Below, one piece after another: positions 24,634-36,417 of a stretch of 64,000 nt of DNA; positions within the stretch are counted from its first letter, which is position 1, and the number at the start of each line of letters is the position of its first letter. Location: positions 27,392,905 to 27,456,904 of the forward strand of contig JASFXZ010000005.1 in assembly GCA_032209605.1 (NCBI GenBank). Direction: 5' to 3'. The translations under genes were made by a program, and so were the position numbers. Origin of the DNA: Mactromeris polynyma (taxonomy: Eukaryota > Mollusca > Bivalvia > Venerida > Mactridae). Below the pieces are notes generated by a model. The model saw nothing but the letters and a program-made list of their open reading frames with translations. It ran no database searches and was not told where the DNA came from.

Positions 24634-25117
24634 CATCCTAAATCAAGACACTACAAAAAGTATTTTATTCAAAGGAAATATGAAATTGAATTAAGATAAT
24701 GAACATGGAAGAAGAAAACATCAAATCAAATTAATTTAATGAACATTAACATTGTTAAAATATGAGAACAACCAGACTCGCAAAACATCCGCATAGAATG
24801 CTTCAGCAGCAAGATACACGGGGCCTAGGACAACTCGCTAATAATGCGAATGTTATTCGAACAACAAATAAAATTTAGCTTAACAATTTGTCCGGTCCTG
24901 AAATCGTCCTGTTTAAAGGAGTTCCGGTGTAGATTCATTATTTGAAATGCGAAATCATATAACTTAAATAAGTCGTGTTAATAATGCCTTTCTCTGACCT
25001 CTATATGGGATGTTCGAAAACTCGTTTGTGTTGGATCGTTCTTTTCATTCTTCGTTATTCAGACACAGTCAGTCACGTAAAAAACATTTAAATGAGTCAA
25101 TCGTTGACTGTGTTTTG
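24634..25117. other. Unannotated DNA between two arrays
   Basis: AT-rich, with nothing recognised. Confidence 0.5.
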
Positions 25118-25615
25118 CTAAAGATATGTTACATATGTTGCTGATGATGATAGCTCTATGTCTTGTCATCAGCTGAAGATATGTTACACATGTTGCTGAT
25201 GATGATAGCTCTATGTCTTGTCATCAGTTGAAGATATGTTACACATGTTGCTGATGATGATAGCTCTATGTCTTGTCATCAGCTGAAGATGTGTTACACA
25301 TGTTGCAGCTGATGATAGCTCTATGTCTTGGCATCAGCTGAATATATGTTACACATGTTGCTGATGATGATAACTCTATGTCTTGTCATCAGCTGAAGAT
25401 ATGTTACATATGTTGCTGATAATGATAACTTTATGTCTTGTCATCAGCTGAAGATATGTTACATATGTTGCTGATGATGATGATAGCTCTATGTCTTGTC
25501 ATCAGCTGAAGATATGTTACATATGTTGCTGATGATGATAGCTCTATGTCTTGTCATCAGCTGAAGATATGTTACATATGTTGCTGATGATGATAGCTCT
25601 ATGTCTTGTCATCAG
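25118..25615 (+). repeat. 55-bp minisatellite, 9 copies
   Basis: Units of 55 bp: GAAGATATGTTACATATGTT, then GCTGATGATGATAGCTC, then TATGTCTTGTCATCAGCT. Within each unit TCATCAGC and GCTGATGA are inverted 8-bp arms around a loop that itself contains the palindrome ACATATGT, so each unit can form a small hairpin. One unit has GCAGCTGATG in place of GCTGATGATG, and one has an extra GAT. The 63-codon ORF at 25551-25742 starts in the last unit and is not supported as a gene. Confidence 0.95.
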
Positions 25616-26501
25616 CAGTATGTATATCCCAAGTTCCCTTTATTCTTATCATACAGAGTCATTTCGATGTTGCACTGTCGTTTGCTATTGCGTCTCGCTT
25701 GTTTATTTAATCAATTGCTGTAATCAACTTGGTAAAACATGAGGTTCATTTAATTCGTGCTGATAATGAGATCATCAAAAAACTGGACACCTTGAACCAT
25801 GTGACAAAAACAACATGATCTGCATTTAAGACACATTAGCATTTTAGAGGAGAAGGTAAACACACTTCTGATTCAATCCTATGCGCTAAAATGTTCCCTT
25901 TGGGGAAGGTGGTGCAAAGCTTCCTAATGTTTCTGTTTGCTTGAAATATTTCTTGTTGTCGCTATGATGCTAAATGTTTTTGGAATTAAAAACAAAATTA
26001 CACGACCAGTCGTTAACTACGGTAGCGTCATGTTTGTAATTACGTTAGTCATTAATGTGTTGCTTAGGCATTCAGTGGTCATGTTTTGATGTTCATATGT
26101 TTAATAAAATAATGTATTTAATAAAAAAAAAATTTGCCGTTTCCCATACAAACGTGACAACATTGATAAAATAAAAAAATCACACATTTGTTTAAATGTA
26201 ACTCTGTAAAATACTCGTTTATTATATTCTCTATAAATGTGTGACTTACCTACATCCACCAGACTAGACATACAAGTGCTTATTTACATAAATGTTCCTA
26301 ATTGTGAATATGTGTGTGTATTTAATTGATAAAATATTCATTAGCGTGAAATGCATAGTTTGTATCAGTCATTCTTGGAAACTGTAAGTTCTAATTTATC
26401 TCTGGTGTATAAAGAATGATTAATAATGAAGTCGAGCAGGACTCGTGCAATTCCCCATTCAGGGTGCACAGTAACCCCAACAGCACAAGGAGATATGAAA
26501 A
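25616..26501. other. Unannotated DNA
   Basis: AT-rich, with no recognised gene or repeat. Confidence 0.5.
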
Positions 26502-26728
26502 TATACTTGACGCCATTAAAAACGCTACCAAAAATAGTGCATATAGATAATTAAAAGTAATTATTTAAAGTAATTATTCTTTATTTCTAATAAAAATCCA
26601 AATTTTTATCAATAATGAAATAAAAAAAATTGATGTAGAGTTTAATAAAGTTTTGAACAAGAATTAACACATAGATAACTGTATCGTGTTTTTGACACCT
26701 AGTTCAAATAGTTGCGTTTTCAAGTATA
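26502..26728 (+). mobile_element. MITE family C, copy 1
   Basis: Begins TATACTTGACGCCATTAAAA and ends with GTTGCGTTTTCAAGTATA, which is an imperfect inverted match. The interior aligns along its length to the reverse complement of 57354-57613, including a GAATTAACACATAGATAA block and GTGCATATAGAT. The right terminal repeat has lost the TTAATGGTG segment, so this copy is 227 bp rather than 260 bp. No coding capacity. The transposon superfamily is not assigned; the flanks are too AT-rich to fix the target duplication. Confidence 0.75.
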
Positions 26729-26796
26729 TTATACAAATATATACATAAAATTCAAAAGACAAAGGGACAATACGCATGACATAAATAAATGGTGAA

Positions 26797-27446
26797 AAGG
26801 GGTATCGCCTTAGTACGGTCAGTGGCAAGACACTACAAGGGGTATCGCCTTAGTACGGTCAGTGGCAAGACACTACAAGGGGTATCGCCTTAGTACGGTC
26901 AGTGGCAAGACACTACAAGGGGTATCGCCTTAGTACGGTCAGTGGCAAGACACTACAAGGGGTATCGCCTTAGTACGGTCAGTGGCAAGACACTACAAGG
27001 GGTATCGCCTTAGTACGGTCAGTGGCAAGACACTACAAGGGGTATCGCCTTAGTACGGTCAGTGGCAAGACACTACAAGGGGTATCGCCTTAGTACGGTC
27101 AGTGGCAAGACACTACAAGGGGTATCGCCTTAGTACGGTCAGTGGCAAGACACTACAAGGGGTATCGCCTTAGTACGGTCAGTGGCAAGACACTACAAGG
27201 GGTATCGCCTTAGTACGGTCAGTGGCAAGACACTACAAGGGGTATCGCCTTAGTACGGTCAGTGGCAAGACACTACAAGGGGTATCGCCTTAGTACGGTC
27301 AGTGGCAAGACACTACAAGGGGTATCGCCTTAGTACGGTCAGTGGCAAGACACTACAAGGGGTATCGCCTTAGTACGGTCAGTGGCAAGACACTACAAGG
27401 GGTATCGCCTTAGTACGGTCAGTGGCAAGACACTACAAGGGGTATC
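26797..27446 (+). repeat. 40-bp minisatellite, 16.25 visually identical copies
   Basis: A 40-bp unit, GGGGTATCGCCTTAGTACGG followed by TCAGTGGCAAGACACTACAA, repeats 16 times plus a quarter over 650 bp. I see no base differing between units, unlike every other array in the window. The unit includes AGTG-GCAAGA-CACT, a small inverted repeat. Perfect identity means very recent amplification, strong homogenisation, or an assembly consensus artefact; copy number in the genome may differ. Confidence 0.97.
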
Positions 27447-29077
27447 AACCTTTACATACAACCAATTATAATACCAATCACTTATATTTCACACGATGGT
27501 TCCAAGGAAACACACCTTGGGAAATCCTTTCATTTTGACAGTAAAACACATTGTCATCGTTTAAATTATGTTTGAAGCTACGATTAGAACGGCTAAGACC
27601 ATCGCGGGTATAGCTTGATCATATATTAATGTTTGAACTGAGAAATATGCTTTATACGCTTTTATGACTGGCTTTATTAATCCCAGTAGATTACAACCAA
27701 GGGAAATAATACGTTTTATCGGGATGCACAATCTCGGTTATTCCCCTCATGTTATCAAGAAATCTTTGATTAAAACTAATGGTTCTGACAGTACTGTATC
27801 TGATAGACACGACAAGAGCGTATTAATATCATAAACCACTTTTTGATGATGCAATGAAACGAAAACAGGCTATAAATTTCGGCTTCGCTCCCAGAACAAT
27901 ATCATGTAATGATTATTATCGGCAAAGATATCTGTAAATGAGTTCTTGATTTTCATCCGTTTCGAGTTACGATTGAAATGAATTTGTGCTAGATAATTTG
28001 ATGAAACAATCACTATTCTATTAAGATATGTATTCACTTTAGGCTTATTTTGTTGAACTATTCGTCGCTATGTTTTATACAGAGGCTCTGTGCCTGCCGA
28101 GTTTCTTACACTCGACATATTGGGAGAAAAACCCACACACTGAGTATTGGAGTCGTATTAAATACGTACGTACAAGCTAAACGTCTCCTTTGATTCCAAG
28201 AAACAGTTCTTCTCTGGAACCGAGGTGGGAGGCTTCTGGCGTACCGTTTCTTTCAGAACACTTCTTAGTGTAGACAGTTTCTATGTTTTTAGTAGTTTTA
28301 AAACAAAAAAAAACACATTAATTTGAATAACGCATAGACGTAAAATATAGGAAACCAAAAGATTGTCGAAAAAAAGGTATAACGTTATTCTTTAGAGAAT
28401 AAAGTTAAGAGACTATTATTGGGATTTGAAATTTGCAATTTAATCATTTTGGGTTGCTGAATTCAGAACAACGACAGACTCGATCGGCGACAGAGAACGG
28501 GAGTGCGAATAATTTATAGACAACTTGGAATTTACTTAACTTTTTCAAAGAAAATTGTTTGACTCTCTTAAGAATACATATATTATGTTTGGAAAGTGGT
28601 CAAGTTTTATGGAATAAATTACACAAATGTGAGTATTGACTTAGACACAAAGTCTGTTTAATTATCGTATTATTTCATTTTACTGCGTATTTGAAGTACA
28701 TTAATGCATTTTATAAACAATGTTCCTGCATTTGTTTTAATGGTCTTTTATTTACTGTTGTGACATTTTTAGGCGTCAACTCTTGCCAGATATTTTACGA
28801 GGTGTTTGCATCTCATACATTTCCTGTATTTCGGTTGTCAATTTTTTTTTGATATCTTTAGTATAAGCAATAAAAAGGCTTATTTGTGTAATGTATTAAA
28901 ATAGTAATTTAAGATTGCTTCAAGAAACTTCATTCGTGTATTTGTTTTTTATTTCGGACATAATTTTATGTTTTAAAAAGAGTGGTTCTATTTGATTTCA
29001 AGTGTTCACATTCGTTATTCTGTGTAGGGGACACTAAGCAGGTCCCCCTGAAATTTTACATACTAAGCCATTTTGTC
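27447..29077. other. Unannotated DNA
   Basis: No gene or dispersed repeat recognised over about 1.6 kb. A small imperfect inverted repeat, TTCCAAGG-AAACACA-CCTTGGGAA, lies near 27500-27525. Confidence 0.5.
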
Positions 29078-29165
29078 TACGACTCTTTGCATTCCTATTA
29101 AAAGTGAAGCAGCTATCAATTTACGACTCGTTGCATTCCTATTAAAAGTGAAGCAGCTATCAATT
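29078..29165 (+). repeat. 44-bp tandem dimer
   Basis: Two adjacent copies (29078-29121 and 29122-29165) of a unit containing TGCATTCCTATTAAAAGTG and AAGCAGCTATCAATT, differing by a single CTC/CTCG-type change. This could be the seed stage of a minisatellite. Confidence 0.9.
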
Positions 29166-29694
29166 TGTCTATAATAGCTTGATATATCTGTATACGTAAG
29201 ATATATACTGCTTGCACTACAATCTCTGTTACCGAATCGAATTTAACTAAATCCGAGACTAAATATATCATTTTATTATGTTTAATTTTTTTCGGAAGCA
29301 AAAATAGACAAAACCTTTTTTGCAGTTAAATACAAAATCTACTTTAATGACTTTGTGTTTTCTTTTGCAATGCTGCAATAATCAGTCTGCGTATTCAATA
29401 TTAATTAACGAGCGACCAATTGTTGATAATAACAATTAACAAGTCACGCCATTATTCTGGTGTTGTGCAGGTAAAGCGTGCTTATCAGATTCTTGACTGC
29501 TGTCCGTCTAACTCAATATCGTGATAGCCAACTGATTGTTATTTAATGTCGATTCCTTTTTATTTCCTTTGTCTCGGATAATGCTTATCGCAAACTCATA
29601 AAAAGAGCCGATAAAGATACGCCATGGTTAGGAAGTTATAAGATACAAAAAATCTAACTCCGAACTGTTTCACTTAGGAATAAATGAATATATA
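29166..29694. other. Unannotated DNA
   Basis: Nothing recognised; AT-rich. Confidence 0.5.
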
Positions 29695-30384
29695 CTGTAC
29701 CATCTCAATATTAAGACCACCTCAAAATTAAGAATACAATTTTCAAGTCCATTTTCACTGTTTTGCTCTTTATACAGCCTCAATATTAAGACCACCTCAG
29801 AATTAAAAACACAAATTTCAAGTCCATTTTCACTGTTTTGCTCTTTATACAGCCTCAATATTAAGACCACCTCAGAATTAAAAACACAAATTTCAAGTCC
29901 ATTTTCACTGTTTTGCTCTTTATACAGCCTCAATATTAAGACCACCTCAGAATTAAAAACACAAACTTCAAGTCCATTTTCACTGTTTTGCTCTTTATAC
30001 AGCCTCAATATTAAGACCACCTCAGAATTAAAAACACAAATTTCAAGTCCATTTTCACTGTTTTGCTCTTTATACAGCCTCAATATTAAGACCACCTCAG
30101 AATTAAAAACACAAACTTCAAGTCCATTTTCACTGTTTTGCTCTTTATACAGCCTCAATATTAAGACCACCTCAGAATTAAAAACACAAATTTCAAGTCC
30201 ATTTTCACTGTTTTGCTCTTTATACAGCCTCAATATTAAGACCACCTCAGAATTAAAAACACAAATTTCAAGTCCATTTTCATGGTTTCGCTCTTTATAC
30301 AACCTCAACATTAAGATCACTTAGTTTAATAAGAAGACCAATTTCACGGGTCCCAATGGTAGTCTTATTATTGAGGTTTTACTG
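29695..30384 (+). mobile_element. Family T MITE with an internal 75-bp tandem expansion
   Basis: The outer ends match family T: left TACTGTACCATCTCAATATT, right ATTGAGGTTTTACTG, with TA at 29693-29694 and 30385-30386. Between them, eight 75-bp units (from about 29703 to 30302) are stacked, each with CCTCAATATTAAGACCACC and TCAAGTCCATTTTCACTG, matching sequence found once in ordinary family T copies (compare 41786-41945). So the array grew inside the transposon, making it 690 bp instead of about 160. Because 75 is divisible by three, a 216-codon minus-strand ORF (29670-30320) runs through it; it is repeat translation, not a gene. Confidence 0.9.
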
Positions 30385-31130
30385 TAAATATAATATATTA
30401 ACGAATATTTTTGTATAAAATTGAGTAAACGAACAGTCCTCCGTACTATTTATGTTGGTGGATACATAGTTTAATTTGTCAAATAATCTTTATCCAATCG
30501 AGTGATAAGAATGAAAATGAATGTCTAGGTACCCGTCATCAGGTTATTTAGACAAGCATAAACCATTTCCAATTAACCCTGTACCAATGTATAAATTAAT
30601 CTATTGCATCGAGATGTCTGGGGGAATATTTCTATCAAAATATGCACAGTTGAAATAATTTCATATCTCTTATACCGCAGCGGCGAAGTCATTACCCCGT
30701 GGCTTTGTCCGATGATACGAGAAGAGACGATTCGTCTGCTTTGTGTAATTATATGTTATAGTAATACAACACATGGTATCTTGATGGTGGTGAAAATATG
30801 GTATAACTTATCTAACAATATTTCATTGCTTGAATGAAAATATTTTTGCATTACCTGAAATAAATAATGATAACCGTACACTTGTTTGAATGATCGATGC
30901 TCTGTAGTCTATGGAATGGACGTTAATCGAATATCACTGGCGAAATTACAGTTGTCCGCCACATGGTAGATTTCATTTTTTATATCGTCATGTCGACATC
31001 TAATTAAGACAGCAGTTGAAAGTTGTTGACATTGAATCGAGAGAAATCTAAAATTTAGTGTTTATGGCATCAGTTCATGCAGGGAAATCGTCAGCTGTTT
31101 CATGCCAATTTAATATAATGGAGGTACTTA
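30385..31130. other. Unannotated DNA
   Basis: No gene recognised. A 77-codon ORF at 30604-30837 has no recognisable feature. The last few tens of bases before 31131 may be the interrupted start of a family X repeat. Confidence 0.5.
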
Positions 31131-31143
31131 AAGTTATACCTGT

Positions 31144-31415
31144 GGCCGCGGCCGTGGTCCAGTGGTTAGTGCGCTGGACTTCTTAACCCGGCGATCCGGG
31201 TTCGATTCCCGGTCGCGGCAGGTCATACCCTTCCATATAAATTTGATAAAAATGTCGATTTTCCTCCACATGTGGAGAAGTTGCCGGCTCCTTGTGGAAG
31301 GGTAAGTTAGTACTGGTAAGAATTCAGTCCAGGAAAAACTGGTTAGGTGAACCGGCCGCCGTATATAACTGAAATATCGTTGAGAAACGGCGTTAAACCC
31401 GATGATACAAACATT
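31144..31415 (+). mobile_element. tRNA-derived SINE A, full length with target-site duplication
   Basis: A tRNA-related head (31146-31220) has a Pol III A box (TGGTCCAGTGGTTA, 31155-31168) and a B box (GGTTCGATTCC, 31199-31209), with GCCGCGG and TCGCGGC able to pair as an acceptor stem. D and anticodon stems do not fold properly, so it is a SINE rather than a tRNA gene. The body continues to a 3' domain, CCGCCGTATATAACTGAAAT then GAAACGGCGTTAAACCC, also seen at 49600-49672. A perfect 13-bp target duplication, AAGTTATACCTGT, lies at 31131-31143 and 31416-31428. The insertion interrupts a family X repeat. Confidence 0.9.
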
Positions 31416-31630
31416 AAGTTATACCTGTCTGTTCGCCCGTACGACTTATGTTTGTGTCGCTCATATCTAAAAAAATAGGCCTAGAGTAACTAAACTTTAA
31501 AGGAATATTGTCAATGCATGACATTACACACCTAGTGATGTATTTACAGCTGAGTTATGTTCCTTTATTGAGTAAAATGGAGACACCTGTATCCTAAGGA
31601 CACATTTTAGTTCAAACATAAACAGTTCTG
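31416..31630 (+). repeat. Family X fragment hosting SINE A
   Basis: Contains CTGTTCGCCCGTACGAC, GTGTCGCTCATATCTAAAA, AAAGGAATATTGTCAATGC, and ends with TGTATCCTAAGGACACATTT. These match the order of motifs in family X at 14411-14935 (CATATCTCC, AGGAATGTTCACC and GGGGGCATCTGTGACC near the end). The copy is split by the SINE at its 5' side. Confidence 0.65.
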
Positions 31631-31733
31631 TAATATTCATCGGTTGTTGGTATCATCAATTTGATTCGAAAGATACAAGTTTAGATGACAGGATTATTTG
31701 AACTTAAAAATCACATTTTCTATTATATAAATC

Positions 31734-31985
31734 GTCTCTCGTCACCGAGTGGTTAATGCATCCGCCTTGGGAGCAGGGGGTCGAAGGTTCGAATCCCGGT
31801 ACGGAATCCGTTTCTATATGACCGGTTGATAAGCCGCCAGCTTGTTAAGAAATGGTTTCCGTTTGCCTTCCTGTCTGGTGCATGACATTTAATCGGGAAG
31901 TAAATGTGCTCGGAAAAAGTTGTCTCTTAAGCCATAAATGGCTGGCACTTGAAATAGACGTGACGCTATAATAATAAAAAACTCG
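31734..31985 (+). mobile_element. tRNA-derived SINE B
   Basis: The head has an A box region CACCGAGTGGTTAATGC (from 31743) and a consensus-perfect B box GGTTCGAATCC (31786-31796), followed by a body and an A-rich 3' end (GACGTGACGCTATAATAATA, then AAAAA). The head resembles Ser- or Pro-type tRNAs but does not fold as a functional tRNA. I could not identify a clear target-site duplication. It is unrelated in its body to SINE A. Confidence 0.8.
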
Positions 31986-33724
31986 TTACTTTTATAGTAC
32001 TTTCACATTCGTGATATATTATTTTGATAGGGGCATTGTTTTGTGGGTATGTTGCCTTATGAGAAAAGGAGATTATTTGTAGTTTCGCCTAAAGGAAGAA
32101 CAAATAAGTGCTGGTTTAATAACCAGAAATCACCGATCATGTCAAGGGACTGCCAAATGGTTTATAAACGACGTAAACCATTGATGGGAAAATGATATAA
32201 CTCCAATTAATGATAATGCCATGCAGTCGATACTGTTCAACTATAAATGCTTGATAAAACACATCAAGTGATATGCACGTTTACTTAGTGACGAGTGTAA
32301 TGAAATGTATGATAAATATTGAGACTTGCAGCTGGATAAGTGTCTCTTCTTTAAGTCGTTTATTCATAACAGTCGCACTTGTCTCTCCACTTGTTGTATA
32401 AGTACTCATTAATTTGTCATAAGTTTGTATTGGTGGCGCATTGTCATTGAATCCTTCCCCTCCAGTGTACTTTCTGTCTGTGGGAACTTTTTTTCTAGAT
32501 ACTTAAGTGTTATATGTATCGACACTCTGATTTCTGTGATAAAATGTCTGTTGCAAATTTGGTTAACACCTGAATGTCTTTTCCTAGCGAGAAAATGGTA
32601 GGGAATAGAATAGGAAGGAGTAGGCTTTTTTTAGAAAAGCAACACATTTATAGAACGATGTACTTTATGGACTGTCTGCACTTTGAAAGTTTAATTGATC
32701 GTACAATGTGCGACTGCATATTTGAAATTCTCTTTGTTTTGCTACGTTCTCATGTTTGGAACTTCACCAGTTATGTTTCACGTCTTATCATCGACATTTT
32801 AAAACACAAAACAACATAATTCGGTCGCTAGGGCCAATATAACCTAGAATTTACTCTGCACTGTATACGTTAATACCTCCTAAAGCTCTATACACTATTT
32901 CGTATACCCCTATGCTATTACTCATTTTTTTTCGTATTCAACGGATCTGCCCGTTCGGTGAATAAGACATGCACTGTACTGCTGTGTTCACTGATATATG
33001 TTCTGAGTAGCCCGATCTCAATATATTTATGTTTTTGTTGATCCTAATGGTACCGTATAATTATTTTCGAGGCGTGTGCTTTACTTAATATATTTTGCTT
33101 CCGCTATATTTATATATGGATGTTTTATTTCCAAATGTGCATTTTACATGATTCTGTCCCGTTTTCTTTTTACGCGTTGGTTGTTGACAATTTCAGGTCA
33201 TGAATTGGTCTTTCTATTACTTTAGGTTCATTAACGAGGAATGTACTAGATATGTCAACATGTTAGAAATTGGTTCATTTTAGCTGGCTTTTTTGAAAAT
33301 GATTATTTTAATCACATTCCTATGTGCCCAAGCCGCACTGGGACTACGTTACCCCCATTCATACTCCATCAATACATAGTTCAAGAGATTCAATAAGTCA
33401 AACCCAAAAACCTTCTAAACTTTCTAAGACAATCAGTTCAATATGGAAATCTTTTCTCCCGTATTTCATTGAAACTAATTCTGTCTGTAATTTAAATAAA
33501 ATCTTTACAGATATTAATGCGCTATAAAATGTATGAGCAAAAAGTAGTGCCAGGGTGATGTCACTCTCTCAATCCTGATAATATCGTCAGACAAGAGATC
33601 ACTTCTGTGCTACCTCTTTTGTATCAATTCATAATGAAATTAACTTGTTTTAAGTACTGTGTATTTGAATTGAGGTGGACATATGTCAAGAAGTACTTTG
33701 ATAGTTGCAATGGAACGGTTGTGA
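31986..33724. other. Unannotated DNA
   Basis: No gene or clear repeat. ORFs of 81 and 67 codons (32574, 33324) have no recognisable domain. Confidence 0.5.
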
Positions 33725-33800
33725 ACAAACCGTAAAGTGGCGAGCCAATGGAAACATGGTTACAAAATATTGACCAATGGAAATGGTGTACACAATAACG
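33725..33800 (-). repeat. Dispersed repeat family F, minus-strand copy
   Basis: Reverse complement of this stretch gives ATTGGTCAATATTTTG and ATGTTTCCATTGGC, matching 42705-42790 (ATTGGTCAATATTTTGC, ATGTTTTCATTGGCC) with the same spacing. Both copies carry two ATTGG (inverted CCAAT) boxes. No element class assigned. Confidence 0.6.
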
Positions 33801-34327
33801 TACTGAATTAAATTCCACAGCAGTTAATATGTTTGATGTTCGTTTTACTTGTAAAGCCTTATAAATCAGGATTTATAAAAACGCAGATAAAACGTACGTT
33901 TATGAACGGTGATTGTATTACACACTTAGTATACAGTATATCGCTCTAGCACAATATGGTAGGAACAATACTATTGGCTCTAAGCTGTATTACTGAATAA
34001 CACAATGAAACAGTAATTCTCTAAATAACTGATACATCCAATTGGTATCTCATAAATTATTTAAGCCTTTTAACAAGAAGCAAATGCGAACAAATGAGTA
34101 CACATGTCACTGTTCGTACATGACTTACTGTCGTTAATTCATAAAAAATAAGTTGAATCAATTACGGGGAGCTCGTAAATTATAATCAATGTAACCAGTT
34201 AGAGAAAGTTCCATTAAACACTAACCCAGGCCTAGAGTGTCATCAGTTCTGTATTTGCGTTGTTTATTTTCCAAAAAATATTTACAAAAGTCACTGGCAA
34301 CACAAATAATGAGATTTCCAAGGACAA
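33801..34327. other. Unannotated DNA
   Basis: AT-rich; nothing recognised. Confidence 0.5.
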
Positions 34328-34467
34328 TGCTACTAGTCTTCTTATTGAAGTGGTCTTAATATTTAGATTGAATCAAGAGCAAAACAGTGAAAATGGACTT
34401 GAATACTGGGTTCTTAATTTTCAGGTTGTCTTATTATTGAGGTGGTCTTTTTGTGAGGATTTACTGC
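34328..34467 (+). mobile_element. Family T MITE, 5'-truncated or eroded copy
   Basis: Carries TGAAGTGGTCTTAATATTT, GAGCAAAACAGTGAAAATGG, TTATTATTGAGGTGGTC and the end TGAGGATTTACTGCA, a diverged family T right terminus. The left terminus is not clear. The ORFs at 34260-34493 and 34421-34633 mostly translate this element. Confidence 0.7.
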
Positions 34468-35222
34468 ATATTGAAATCAGATCTAAATTTTGATTTATCA
34501 AAATATTTTGGTGTGTGATTTGTTTCTCAGTTTTGTCGACAAGTTTTCCAGTGTTTGCAATGTGAACAAACAAAACGTCTGATCCCAAACACGGCTGATA
34601 AATTGTTAGTTCAAATGTTGTGCCAAGAAGCACCGTCAGGCATTAGTGATGATTATTTAGACGTCTGTATGTTGTCGGCTGATCTTGGTTTTACAGATTG
34701 CTCCATTTGTATTTATTTTATCTTCGGCAGGATACATTTCTTACACGATTTTTTCTAAGGTTTTTGTTACAAGTTTTTTTCTTTGTTTTTTCTGTCTTAA
34801 GAATCTGAGAGGCCTGTGTTTACTGTGTTGACATTAGTTTCGGTGAAATGCATTTGTATTCTAGAGAGACAGATCTGAGATAAATTAAGTTTCCAAACAA
34901 CACGAACCCCCGCGAGACTAGAAACATACTGGTACTTTGTCGCTTCTGTCGTGTTAATGTGTATGGGATTCATAATACAATAAGCTACAGTTTTGTCACT
35001 TTAAGAGCGAACACGAAAGCACATGTGAAGATCACGTTGAACAGTTTCTCAGTAAAAAGTTGCATTTATGGAGATTTATTGTTTTAAATTTATCCCTTGC
35101 ATAGTTCGAACATTTTAGTACTTGTGTACTGTAATTGAATGTGGTTGATTGATTGCGATTGTGAAATAAAGGGAGCAAGTATGGTCACTGCAGACCAATC
35201 GTATCTCGAAGATTTTTATGTA
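34468..35222. other. Unannotated DNA
   Basis: No gene recognised. Sequence near 34790-34860 (TTACTGTGTTGACATTAG, TTTCGGTGAAATGC) weakly resembles the region upstream of family E at 41590-41640. Confidence 0.45.
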
Positions 35223-35306
35223 CAGTAATACCTCACTTAAAGACCATCTCAATTATAAGACCACCACAATTTCAAGTCAGGTGGTCATATTATTGAGGTT
35301 TTAATG
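35223..35306 (+). mobile_element. Short family T MITE
   Basis: An 84-bp derivative with CAGTAATACCTCACTTAAAG at the left and ATTATTGAGGTTTTAATG at the right, TA on both sides (35221-35222 and 35307-35308). Only the terminal parts of the family remain. Confidence 0.75.
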
Positions 35307-36417
35307 TATATCACAAAGTCGCTGGAACATATTGTTTTTCTTTGCCTACAATGAATGATGTAAGAGAAACGAGTATTGTATTCATTTGTATGTACCTCGA
35401 CTAGTTTCGCTTTCAAATTCAACCCCCGATATACAATGTGCATCGTTACAGTTATACAAATAGGTCAACAACTGTTTATTAAAGAACCCTTTGATATATA
35501 ACAGCTTCCCCTTGAGTATTATTTGCTGTAATTGACCGGGTTCAGAGTATTATGAATCGCTGTAAGGTATAGATAACAGTCAGGTATTACTTTTATATTC
35601 AATCAACGAGAGATGGAACATCTGTTGAAAAACTACTACAATTGCCATTAAAGGACCTTTTGTGTATTATCTAATCACTGCTATCACTTAACGCAGGTAT
35701 ACATGCTGTCAATGGATACCAAAGAAAACATTTATTGGGCCTAATCTTTCAACGATCACAAGTTTTGTTTTATTAATCGTTGATTTTTTTTATTAGAATT
35801 ACATCAAGCTGTTTCCATGGTTTCCACGTAAAACTCGTGAAATTGATATTCCCCTCAAACCATAGTCAGGACAACAACGTCTCGTGTAATTCATAGTTTT
35901 TGTTTGCTTTCAACAAAAGTCAATTATGTGGTTTCAGTGATTTGATTACGAGGAGAACAAAAACGCGGAAATTACTGTCTCGAGCCGTCATTTACATTAA
36001 CACAAAAACTACGATGTCCAGTCCACATAGACCGGATCATTTTGCCTCAATGTATGGGATTTGTCATTTGTTTACGGTTGAACGAGAGGGGGTCTGCTAG
36101 AAACACCAGTTCACTGGTTCGGTCAAGTGACTGCCGTATATAAAATGACATACATTAAAGGAACTCACGCATGTATGTCTTCATTGATTAGGTACTACTA
36201 ACACCGGGTATTACTGAGAAATGGAATCGGGAATTGTACTTTTGTATTACCAAACTTAAAGCTGTATTAGGTGAAAGTATTCCAATGGAGTACGTTGACA
36301 GAGTTAACGTTGGTGAAGAACTTCTACGGAAAATCGGCAAACTAATCGTAGCTTAAAACGTTATGTGATTTCGGCACCCCCACCCACAGTGTATTGGATA
36401 AAACGATTGGTCGATTT
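35307..36417. other. Unannotated DNA
   Basis: No gene or clear repeat. A 66-codon ORF at 35900-36100 has no recognisable domain. Confidence 0.5.

Noticed and set aside
26797..27446. Regular 40-bp repeat considered as a CRISPR array
   Set aside because: Units are contiguous with no unique spacers, and the surrounding DNA is eukaryotic.
29670..30320. 216-codon minus-strand ORF with 25-residue repeats
   Set aside because: It is the translation of a 75-bp tandem expansion inside a MITE; the unit length is divisible by three, so an open frame is expected without selection.
31146..31220. Candidate functional tRNA gene
   Set aside because: The acceptor and T arms can pair, but the D and anticodon arms do not fold, and the sequence continues into a SINE body with a target duplication.
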